Positions 55,146 through 64,000 of a stretch of 64,000 bases of DNA are shown here, piece after piece. This DNA comes from Hermetia illucens. Taxonomy: Eukaryota > Arthropoda > Insecta > Diptera > Stratiomyidae. A program made the translations under genes and the position numbers. The notes beneath the pieces were generated by a model, which worked only from the letters and a program-made list of their open reading frames with translations, was not told the origin of the DNA and ran no database searches. The stretch covers positions 25,917,010-25,981,009 of the forward strand of contig NC_051850.1 in the NCBI RefSeq assembly GCF_905115235.1, written 5' to 3'. The first letter of the stretch is position 1; every line of letters starts with the position of its first letter.

Positions 55146-55640
55146 CTAATATTGTAAAATAGTTTTAGTTCAGTCTTCTTGAAAATGCTCATTCTGTGGT
55201 GATTCACTGATTCACTTCCAAGTGCCCTGTCAGGGTCGCCACTGATAACTATACATGTCACTTTTCTTTTATTTGACTTTAATTCCCCTAGCTTTTATAT
55301 ATAACCAAAAAACACGTCAACTGATTTGGTTTGGAAATATACAATTTACCGAAAATATGTACCAAGAGGATATAGTCGTCCTGCGCTAGTTACGACAAAA
55401 AGAGAAAGTACCTTTCCGCCCCAGCCTCGTGCTAAGCCACCAGATATGCCGGCGGTGGTTCAATGCATCGACGGAGAGTGTGTTCGATGCGGGGCACTGC
55501 CACAGTTCGACTCGGTTTGTTCGTTTGTTCTTGTTGGCTTCCTCCAGTCGGTAGAGTAGAAAACCTCTACTGCAAAATTTAGACTGGAAGGTTTTGAATC
55601 AGTCAAAAGTGCCTTTGAAATTTCCTAGCTACATCTTTTA
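55146..55640. other. Unassigned spacer
   Basis: A 77-codon ORF at 55,326-55,559 (YVPRGYSRPALVTTKR, CIDGECVRCGALPQ) is not recognised. Confidence 0.3.
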
Positions 55641-55644
55641 TACT

Positions 55645-55900
55645 GTATCGGCTCATATCCTTCAATAGAGTCCTCATACTCAGCGAACATTGCCCCTCAA
55701 GGAAAAGAACAGCCATAAGTGTAGACCCTTTTACTTCGCCCTCGCGAATCCGCCTTCAGAGGCGTCCATAACTTCCTAAAAGATGCTTTCTCCGCACACT
55801 GTAAGACTACATGAACTGTTTGGTCTCTCACCCACATGCAGCCTTCGTAATTACCCAAAATACCGAGCTCACCCTTATCCGCCGCACAGAAATTCATCCG
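55645..55900 (-). mobile_element. Possible LINE C-terminal scrap
   Basis: CMWVRDQTVHVVLQCAEKAS on the - strand resembles the C-terminal zinc motif of R1-like LINEs. Short and isolated. Confidence 0.35.
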
Positions 55901-56940
55901 AAAAAAAGATAAAGCAGCAAAAATTATAAAATGAGAGAAAGAGGATAATGATTTCAGATTACAAACTGGAGATATACCTATCCATCTATGATATTTACCA
56001 TATTATGTAACCAAATTAGACTTTTTCTTGATTCACTACAGACCAAATTGCATTGAGCAAGTGCACATAGGAGGACCCGAAAGAATATCTAATTTCCCTT
56101 TCCTTATTTTCTGAATATCTCATGGTGTATGGTAAAACTCTGTCAAAACGATCCCGTCATAAGTTTTTCACATCCTGATGGATACTTCGTTCTGCTAGGA
56201 CTAGCAACGAAAAATTTTGAATGTAGAAAAAAATAAAGACGGAAATTCGGGTCCTTTTTCGAACTTGTAGCATGATTTTGAATTTTGGAGGCGGTGGATC
56301 ACTATCATTTTTGAATTTGCTCTGTTTCTTATAGAAAAGAAATAATGCTTTATGTCCTTTGCCTGATGTTTCCTTCGTATCCGAGATCCTTCCGAGCTTT
56401 ATGTATACCTTTCATTCACCGTGTTAGCTTGTGTTTCTCTCACGACTGACTTTCGAACAATTCTCTCCGCCTGGACTCTTGCCTAATATAAACCCTTCGT
56501 GATTTACCTGAGGAGGTATTACCAGTTAAACTTCCACCCAAAACTTGTGAAGAACATAAATGTAAATAAAGTCAGACTAAGATTAATGTGTCCTATATCT
56601 TACATATGCATATTCTAGACATTGTCGCATTATTTTTTGGAGATGCAAACTAGAAGATTTAGCAATAAAATCCGTATCCTATTCAAACCATCCGCATTTT
56701 CTGATAATCAAATTTTCTTTTTTTCTTCAAGCTTTAATAAGTAAAGATTTTTACGTCACTAAGCCAATAATCCTCACAGTCTCTTTTGCTCTTAGCCATT
56801 ATTGAATATTCATAAACGCAAATCTTAGATGTGAGAAATATTCTGATAACTTGATCGCTTTTCCACCCAATACAATCTTTTCGCATATCATTTGAATATT
56901 TTAGAAATTATTGAATCATAAAGATTCTCTAAGAGGCCCA
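55901..56940. other. Unassigned AT-rich spacer upstream of copy 9
   Basis: No gene seen. Confidence 0.3.
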
Positions 56941-56944
56941 ATAT

Positions 56945-57050
56945 ATTTAAATTCATGCATGCAGACCAAAAAAACTGGTTTATGCTAAATTTTGGCGATG
57001 GTCCGCTAATATAAATAGCCGGAGCGAATTAGCAAAAGCATCATTCAGGA
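56945..57050 (+). promoter_or_regulatory. Core promoter of cuticular gene copy 9
   Basis: Distal ATTTAAATTCATGCATGC (56945-56962), AAACTGGTTT (56972-56981), TATAAATAG (57010-57018; 28 bp gap) and TCATTCAGGA (57041-57050). This is the cleanest example of the shared layout on the + strand. Confidence 0.8.
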
Positions 57051-57088
57051 TCCAATCATCCAGAAAGACAATACACAACTCAAGCAAA

Positions 57089-57439
57089 ATGAAATTCGTA
57101 GTTTTGGCTCTTGCTCTCATCGGCGCTGCCTCCGCTGGACTCATCGCCCCAGCAGCCTACACCAGCTACTCTGCTCCAGTTGTAGCCGCTGGTCCAGTCG
57201 CTTATTCAGCCCCTGCTATTGCTGCTGCTCCACTTGCCTACTCTGCCCCAATTGTTAAGCCAGTTGCCTATGCTGCCCCAGCCGTTGCTGCTGCTCCAAT
57301 CGCCTACTCAGCCCCAGCTGTAGCTGCTGCCCCACTTGCCTACTCTGCTCCAGCTGTTGCTGCTCCAATCGCCACTGGCTTCCACGCTGGATATGTCGCC
57401 CCAGCTGTCGACTACTGGAAGAAGAAGGCTGCTGCTTAA
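57089..57439 (+). CDS. AAPV-repeat cuticular protein, copy 9 (116 aa)
   Basis: Secreted cuticular protein, the + strand twin of copy 6. The signal peptide is MKFVVLALALIGAASA, then GLIAPAAYTSYSAPVVAAGP, AAPLAYSAPIVKPVAY, AAPIAYSAP, AAPLAYSAP, the PIATGFHAGYVAPAVDYW block and KKKAAA. It is two residues away from copy 6. The 3' flank (GTGGATTGTTTCTGACGGAT and onward) also matches copy 6, so the similarity extends beyond the CDS. This fits an inverted duplication or recent gene conversion. No intron is seen. Confidence 0.92.
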   Translation: MKFVVLALALIGAASAGLIAPAAYTSYSAPVVAAGPVAYSAPAIAAAPLAYSAPIVKPVAYAAPAVAAAPIAYSAPAVAAAPLAYSAPAVAAPIATGFHAGYVAPAVDYWKKKAAA

Positions 57440-57476
57440 GTTGTGGATTGTTTCTGACGGATTGATTTAATGGCAA

Positions 57477-57482
57477 AATAAA
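57477..57482 (+). terminator. Polyadenylation signal AATAAA, copy 9
   Basis: AATAAA 38 nt after the stop codon. Confidence 0.75.
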
Positions 57483-57579
57483 CGATTTGACTGACGAAAT
57501 TTAGTTATTTTATTTTAAAATAGATCCTTCATTAACCATATAACATTTGGTACCTCATGTCGATGAAATGACCATTCCC

Positions 57580-58630
57580 CGTAACATGCGGATACGAACT
57601 ACGTCCAAACAGAAGAGAACCATCAATGCGTTTAAGCAGAGCAAGGCTACTATGCTTGATGGTCTCCCTGGAGAATTGTTCATCACTTCTGCTGCCTTTG
57701 CAGAACTGCTTCTTCCACTTCTATGTAAATCCTGGGAATCTGAAATCTTTCCTAGTCAATAGAAAAAGAAGATAATGGTTAAGATACTGACAAGCGTACC
57801 CCTCTTGAGTGCTATAATTGGAGGAGTATTTGTGTGCTTCCTACCGTCGCAAACATAATTGCTAAAAATTTTCCAGGAACACGTCCAAGAACACCTCGAA
57901 AATTTAATCGACAGAAAGCAAGTTGGGTTCCTACTCCTGCATTGACCACGTCAACACTGAATCATTTTTGAGCAGTATATGGAGTTCAAGTCCCCGCTTC
58001 ATCTTCTCTTCATCGATTTCTATATCTCGGATGATCTACGTAGAAGGGCATACCGTAAAAGCTAATAGCTATTATCAGGGAACTATATAATGGTGGAAAA
58101 AGTCACACGTTCCATTGATGTAAAATTTCTGAAGAATTTGATGTTTAAGGCGAAGACCACCAAGGTTGCATTTTGTCGCCTATACTGTTCCTTCGTTTTA
58201 TCGGTGAGGCTACTTTGTCCAGAAGACGTAGATGACCTCAATGAACTATGGCATCTTCCTCAACCACCTCGGCTACCCTGATGGCATCTGTAGACCCTCT
58301 CACTTAGTTACACACCTTCGCCAAGTGGCTCTGGATTTGGAAAAAGAGGCAAATAGAGTTGGACTGAGAATAAACGCCAACAAAGCCAAGTTTTTGTTGA
58401 TCATCGCACTCTCCCTATCTGCATTAGCGAGCAGAACATTGAGGGTACCAATCAATTTCTAGCGTAATTTCGGCCGAAATGACACTGAGCTCGATGCCAT
58501 CCATCGCGATAATAGTGCTGGATCCGCCTTCGTCGTTTTTGAAATGCAGACATTTCAAAACCAATACTTCCTTTTTGATGTTGTATGGAAGCAGCACATG
58601 GGAAGTGACCACTATTGTTACTCAAAAGCT
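57580..58630 (+). mobile_element. Non-LTR retrotransposon, third family, second copy
   Basis: MLDGLPGELFITSAAFAELL, LPLLCKSWESEIFPS (57,650-57,760), HLLFIDF (near 58,000) and LEKEANRVGLRINANKAKFL (58,335-58,400) match the order seen at 53,395-54,200. It ends in VTTIVTQKLIASVDTCLCR (58,600-58,660). Decayed. Confidence 0.7.
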
Positions 58631-58639
58631 CATAGCATC

Positions 58640-60540
58640 AGTTGACACTTGTCTCTGCCGATAAACTTTGCGGTACGCATGTTCGATTCTGGCAGGAAAA
58701 CTTTGGTGTGTCGAGCAGCATTGAAGCTCTGCCCCCTGTCATTGTGGAAAGCTTGTTCCCCGTTTTTGAAAACAGGCTTAGCCAATGCTACTGACACTCC
58801 AATTGCTAGTTCTGGCCCCGGCATAGGAGAGATTGACCCCTCTTTCGCTAAAGCATCCGAGATTTCATTTCCCTCTACGCCACAGTGACCAGGTACCCAC
58901 AATAGTTCCACCGTATTGAATCTAGAGATAGAGTTTAAACGGTTTCTGCATTCCTGAACGATTTTCGAGGTAATCAAAGGAGTACTCAACGCCCTCAATA
59001 CAGCTTCGCTATCACTGCAGATTGCGATGCGCCTGCCCTGAAACCGATCGTCAATCACCCAGCTTGCCGCCCTTACGATCACGTAAATGCTCTGTGCCCC
59101 CCCCCCCCACATCCGTTGTTTCCCCATAGATCTAATCGAATTAGTCTATGAGCTGCTCTCATTGCAGTGCTTTGCATAAATATATCCAGGGGCTGCAAAT
59201 TCAGTAGTGCATTCAGAGCTGCGCCAGATGTCGTGCTCATGAAACCAGTGATAACCAGACACAGTGCGCTAATTTACGGTGAGAACCTTTTTCATCAGCA
59301 TCAACGGCGCAACAACCGGTATCCGGTCTAGGCCTGCCTTAATAAGGAATTCCAGACATCCCGGTTTTGCGCTGAGGTCCACCAATTCGATATCCCTAAA
59401 AACTGTCTGGCGTCCTGACCTACGCCATCGCTCCATCTTAGGCAGGGTCTGCCTCGTCTTCTTTTTCCTTTTTGTCTCACCTTAACCCACCACACTACCG
59501 ATGCATATACAAAAATCGGCCCCATGATGGCAACGTGTAAGCACATTACCACATGAGGCCTGAGTCCCCATGTCGAGGCAAAGGTCCGTCTGCACAGCCC
59601 ATAAGCTGTGAGACCTTGCTTCATCTTTACCTCAACATGTTTGTTCCAAAGCAGCTCTCTCGAGTGACACCCAGATATTGCACTTCTTCAGAGAATTGAA
59701 GGGTAGTACCCCACATCTCAGGGAGGCAAAATCCATCCAGTTTTCTCCTTTTTGTGAATAATACCATTGTGGTTTCATTTGGATTAACTGAAACGGCACG
59801 TTGTATATTCCTACACACCGTTCCAAGATCCCGATCAACAGCAAGCACTGCCACGTCATCAGCATAAGCTTAAGCGTGTATTGGGAAATTTTGCAGTTCA
59901 CATAGTAGTGAGTCGTTCAGCATACTCCGCAGGAGTGGCGAAAGCACAACTCCTTGTGGGCAGCCCTTCGTTGCTTCTGCAGTCAGATAGCGGTCGACAC
60001 CCACCTCAGTGCTCAGCAATCTCGGCGTTAACGTAGCATGGATCCACTTAATTAAAGCATCATCAACACCATGCGCTTTGGCGGCATCACAAAGTTTTTG
60101 AAAAGGCGCACAATCAAAAGCCCTTCAATGTCCACGAACACCCCCATCGCGTACTCACCATTCAAAGTTGCATCCTCTATCTTTGTGACCAAAGAATAAA
60201 GAGCAGACTTACAGGACTTTCCACGCTGGTAAGCATGTTGGTTTTCATCAAGCGGGTGCGACCTAAGTGCGTTTCCACGTATGTGACGCTCCACCAGTCT
60301 CTCCAAACCTTTCAGCAAGAATGAAGTCAAGCTGATCTGTCTGAAGTTCTTTGGATTAGAATAGTCATCTTTCCCAGGTTTCGGTATGAAGACTACCTTA
60401 ACCTTTTGCCGAGAAGTAGGCACGTAACCCAGAGCAAGACATCCTCGAAAAATATTTCTTAGAGGTCGCTCTAAGTACTCTGTCAAAGGAAAATCTTGCA
60501 CGATTGCTTGAGTTGGCCCATGAGCCATTATCGGTAGATG
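58640..60540 (-). mobile_element. RNase H-bearing LINE (I/LOA/Jockey type), RT and RNase H
   Basis: On the - strand: RT (KVKVVFIPKPGKDDYSNPKN, ISLTSFLLKGLERLVERHIR, HAYQRGKSCKSALYSLVTKI; 60,450-60,170, a 158-residue open frame), RT middle (about 59,900-59,640) and RNase H (IAICSDSEAVLRAL, VELLWVPGHCGVEGNEISDA, LAKEGS; 59,030-58,850) with the D, E, D and H positions visible. A 190-bp RTE-B tail is nested at 59,285-59,475, between RT and RNase H. A C run of about 13 lies near 59,097-59,109. Confidence 0.8.
59285..59475 (-). mobile_element. RTE-B LINE 3' fragment nested in another LINE
   Basis: The - strand end matches the last 190 bp of RTE-B (ARQFLGISNWWTSAQNRDVW) and ends with TTGATGCTGATGA. 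Confidence 0.8.
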
Positions 60541-61555
60541 CGTTAGTTACAGGGCGAAAGTGGTGGTTAAGACACACTTTAAGAGAAGCTCGCAAGTAGG
60601 GCGCCTTAAAATCACATGACACAAAATGGTAAAGAAGGAGAGTTGGCTTCTCCGAAAGACCTGGGGGAAAGTAAATGCGCATAAATTTCATGAAATCGCT
60701 ATGCTCCATTTAGGAAATATTGTCCACCATATATACATATATCACACTGACGATGGCGGTAATTAAAAGCCAAAATATACTTACCGGAAATGAGACCTTG
60801 TATACCCAAAGAAACACTTCTGAACTGCATCCAGTCGAAACAACGACCTGGACTTTATTTCCACCAAGCACTCGACGTATTGACCAGCTGACCAGGAAAA
60901 CCTCCAATCTTGATCGATTTAAATAGTGCAAGCAATTTAAATCATGAACTAATAATTGCTCTGATCTTTCTCCAGATGATTCTCTAATGATACTAAAAAC
61001 CGCTAAACGTCTTAGGCTCGTAGAAGACTCCGGGAGGCTGTAACAGCTGGCAAAAACCTAAACCGCCTAGTCTCAAACAAGATCGAGATTCGAATCTTGA
61101 TTCATTCGTCCATTTAGTAGCCTCCGACTACTGATTTGGGAAGACTATTAAAGGAATAAAGTACTCCCGACATCGTAAATCTCCCATAGAATTGGATGTT
61201 AACTCTCGGGCAGAAAGGGATACCAAAAAATTCGTGGCATTTCTAATTATTCAAGAGTATTTATGTCCCACTCAGCGATAATAACTATCCCCTTGCAAAA
61301 GTTACTCAGCGTACTCAAAGCATAACCAGAAAATATATCAACCCAGAAACAGTCCCGGGACATAACCACATTACTAGAAAAATGATCAAAGAAGTGTCAA
61401 ACATGACGGAAATCTAATTGACTTACATTTTGGATGCACTACTGAAGCTTCAGTATTACCCTGAGACTTGGAAAGTCTTCCAGATTTTCAAGGTACGAGA
61501 AGGACAAAACACAAGTGACATCCTATAAGGTCTCCTCCTATTCTCTCAAAGAAGA
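60541..61555. other. Unassigned spacer, possibly a LINE 5' flank
   Basis: No firm motif. 61,040-61,300 is of mixed composition. Confidence 0.3.
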
Positions 61556-61559
61556 AATT

Positions 61560-61770
61560 TTTATTTAGGAGAATATTGTCGATGGTAAACGACCAAAAGG
61601 CAGACCTAAGCAACGGTGGCTTGATACGCTGGATGGGGATTTGAAAGCCTCGAGATTGCACCCAGATCAGGCATTCGATAGAGCCAAATGGCGAGGCCGA
61701 TCACGACGAGCCGACCTCGCTTGTGAACGGGACAAAGGCTGAAGAAAAAGAAGAAGAATATTGCCATTCT
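61560..61770 (+). mobile_element. RTE-A LINE, 3' fragment
   Basis: Encodes NGKRPKGRPKQRWLDTL-like residues, DGDLKASRLHPDQAFDRAKW and SRRADLACERDKG, then ends GGCTGAAGAAAAAGAAGAAG. It is the cleanest RTE-A 3' end in the window. Confidence 0.85.
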
Positions 61771-61794
61771 CATTTGAAAACAACGTAACCCCCC

Positions 61795-63645
61795 TCCCCT
61801 GGGCTGGTTCGGCGATGAATGTAAGCTAACAACGGAACGAAAGAATGCCGCATACTGAGTAATGTTGCATTCTCAAAGAACGCGAGCACGCGCAGAGACC
61901 TACCAAGAACTCCGTCGAACGGAGAAGCGAAGAAGGAAGCCTGGGAGAACCAACAGGTATGTGAACTCGAAAGTACAGGGAGCAACCGCACCTGGCGCGT
62001 AAGGTTTACCAACAAGCTAGCAGGAGGAAACCTTATACCTCAATGCTCAGCCTACCGAGACAAAGAGAGAAATCTGATTTCCCACAGAATAGGCATATTG
62101 CGGCGATGGGTTGAATATTTTGATCAACTGCTCAACAACCAAAATATCGGCGAGTTTGAGGTCCTACCAACTGAAGACGACGGACAAATGCTGCCACCAC
62201 CAAGTATAGAAGAAGCCGTGCAATCCACCGGCTTAAAAACCATAATTCGCCTGGAGTCGATGGAATTACTGCCGAATTGGTCAAATATGAAGGCGACACC
62301 AAATGGTTCATCAACTGATGCTCAAGGTGTGGGACAGCGAATCAATGCCCGACGACTGACAACGAGGCATCACGCAATGCAGAAATTATCGAGGTATCAT
62401 GCTGCTGAATACCATCTATATGATATTCTCTGTTATCTGGTCCAGAACATCATTGGCCCATACCAAGGAAGCTTCACTCCAGGCAAATCAGAAAAAAAAT
62501 CAGATTTTCTCTCTGCTGCAAGGGATGGAAAAACTACTGAATATGGACATCAGTTACACCATCTTTTCATCGACTTTAAGGCCGCCTATGATAGCATAGC
62601 CAGGGTAAAACTGTACACGGCCATAAGAGAATTTGGTATCCCGACGAAAATGATAAGACTGGCTAGGTTGACCCTGACCAATGTGCGAGGCCTGATAAAA
62701 GCAACAGGATCACTCTCAAGACCATTCGACATCAACAACGATCTAAGGCAAGGGGATGCCCTATGTTGCGTCTTCATCAATCTGGCCCTGCAGAAAGTGA
62801 TTCGCTATTCAGGCGTAAATGCGAGAGCCACCATCCTCTTCAAGTCCAGCCAACTACTGGCCTACGCTTACAATATTGACATTATGGAAAGAAAAACCCG
62901 AGATATACAGTCTACCTTCATGCAGATCGATCAGGCAGCGCGAGATCTCGCTCCGCACATTAATGAAGGCAAAACGAAATACATGCTGGTAACGTCAACG
63001 CCAAAAACCAAAGAACCAACAACATCGAGTCGTACTGATCAAACGAAAAAAATAAAGATAGGCGAATACAACTTTGAGACCATTTCAAGTTTCACCTATT
63101 TAGGGTCGAAAATCACAACCGATAACAGCTATGATGATGAAATCCGCGCACGGTTGTTGACTGCCAATAGAACCTATTTCAGCTTACAAAAACTGTTTCG
63201 CTCGAAACGTCTCACCATAGGGTCAAAGCTCTTACTGTCCAAGACTATGATCTTGTCAGTCCTTATGTATTCCTCGGAAACTGGATTCTTAGCAAAAAAG
63301 GATGCGATTCCGTAGCCTACATAACGACGAAATATATGAGCGATGCCAAGACCGTCTGGTCGTGGATAAAATCTGGCTCAACAGGTTGCGGTGGGCGGGT
63401 CACTTAATCCGTAGGGATGAGGATGATCCAACACGAAAAGTCTATAAGGGCAATATCAATGGTAGAAAAAGAAGACAAGGCAGACTCTGCCTGAGATTGA
63501 GCCAGGGCATAGGTCAAGACGCCAGGCAGCTTTTAGGGGTATCGAATTGGTGGATCTTGGCGGAAAACCGGAGTGTCTGGAGTTTCTTACTAAGACAGAC
63601 CTAGACCGGATACTTGTTGTTGCGCCGTTGATGATGATGATGAGA
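61795..63645 (+). mobile_element. RTE-B LINE, longest copy, 405-codon open frame
   Basis: The linker upstream of RT (ECKLTTERKNAA, MLHSQRTRARAETYQELRR; about 61,815-61,920) leads into the frame 62,098-63,315: YFDQLLNNQNIGEFEVLPTE, LFIDFKAAYDSIARVKLYTA, IREFGIPTKMIRL, NDLRQGDALCCVFINLALQK, SSQLLAYAYNIDIM, LAPHINEGKTKYMLVTS, FTYLGSKITTDNSYDDEIRA. The catalytic YADD position reads YAYN, so this RT would be inactive. The C-terminal domain follows in another frame (63,302-63,604: WLNRLRWAGHLIRRDEDDP). The 3' tail is TTGATGATGATGATGA. The endonuclease is missing. Confidence 0.88.
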
Positions 63646-64000
63646 CCTCCAACCGATTGTTGATTATTTTCCGAGCCTAAGAGTTGCTCATTCCAATTCA
63701 GGATGCTTCGCTCCCAACAAAAAAATATAAACGGTACATCGTTCATGACTCCTCAAGTACCAAGCCCAGATGTAATTTATAGAACTGTGAAGAGAAAACC
63801 ATCCAGCACATAACATCTACGTGCAAGATGTTGGGCAATACCTAATGTGCCACAACTCCGTCTGCTCACAATCAAACCCTTGCGTTGATGAACAACTTAG
63901 TAGTGATGCAAATGTAGTCGTACCTTTGGACCGGCATATTATTGAAAAATAGAAAAAAAATCAAGAACTACGGCCCTTTGGCGGATGAAAGGAAGCAGTC
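63646..64000 (+). mobile_element. Possible LINE C-terminal scrap at the window edge
   Basis: TIQHITSTCKMLGN (about 63,800-63,842) resembles the zinc-type C-terminal motif of several non-LTR elements. The rest is unassigned. Confidence 0.3.

Noticed and set aside
61040-61120. Possible tRNA because of a GATTCGAATC-like box
   Set aside because: The palindrome does not fit a T-arm in a cloverleaf, and no acceptor stem is seen.

Overview
The window looks like insect chromosomal DNA, most likely from a dipteran with a large, repeat-rich genome. The species cannot be fixed from the sequence. A stratiomyid-like fly is only a guess, based on the type of cuticular protein and the mix of LINEs. The only host genes I can support are nine short, intronless genes for secreted, alanine/proline/valine/tyrosine-rich cuticular proteins (AAPV-repeat type). 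Two are on the + strand at 1.3-1.8 kb and 9.6-10.0 kb, six on the - strand at 13.4, 20.3, 24.7, 29.3, 36.2 and 48.5 kb, and one on the + strand at 57.1 kb. All encode a 16-residue signal peptide beginning MKFVVLALA, a body of repeats such as AAPVAYSAPVVKPVAY, and a basic tail ending WKKKAAA.

The nine genes share one compact promoter: a TATA box, an initiator-like ATCATTCAGGA, a 5' UTR of about 45 nt, and a 10-bp AAACYNGTTY element about 27-28 bp upstream of the TATA box. Most also carry a distal TGCATRAATTTAAAT block. This points to co-regulation of the cluster. The copies at 13.4, 20.3 and 24.7 kb arose by tandem segmental duplication (unit about 4.2-4.4 kb). The 116-residue genes at 29.3 and 57.1 kb are near-identical copies in opposite orientation.

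Nearly everything else is decayed transposable elements, often nested. There are two RTE-like LINE families (called RTE-A and RTE-B here), an RNase H-bearing I/LOA/Jockey-type LINE family, R1-like LINEs, another non-LTR family, and three broken Ty3/Gypsy-like LTR retrotransposon fossils. There is also a Kolobok-like DNA transposon with 17-bp inverted termini and a TTAA target duplication, inserted into an RTE-A copy. A dispersed family marked by CTATAACTTT and GACA-rich boxes recurs, sometimes in tandem.

The best historical marker is the 2.8-kb RTE-A insertion at 15,048-17,870. It is flanked by a 14-bp target-site duplication and sits in only one of two duplicated units, so it followed the gene duplication. 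I saw no convincing tRNA, rRNA, CRISPR or other host gene, and no clearly new coding system. The most interesting signals are the shared promoter grammar of the gene family and the nested Kolobok-like element.
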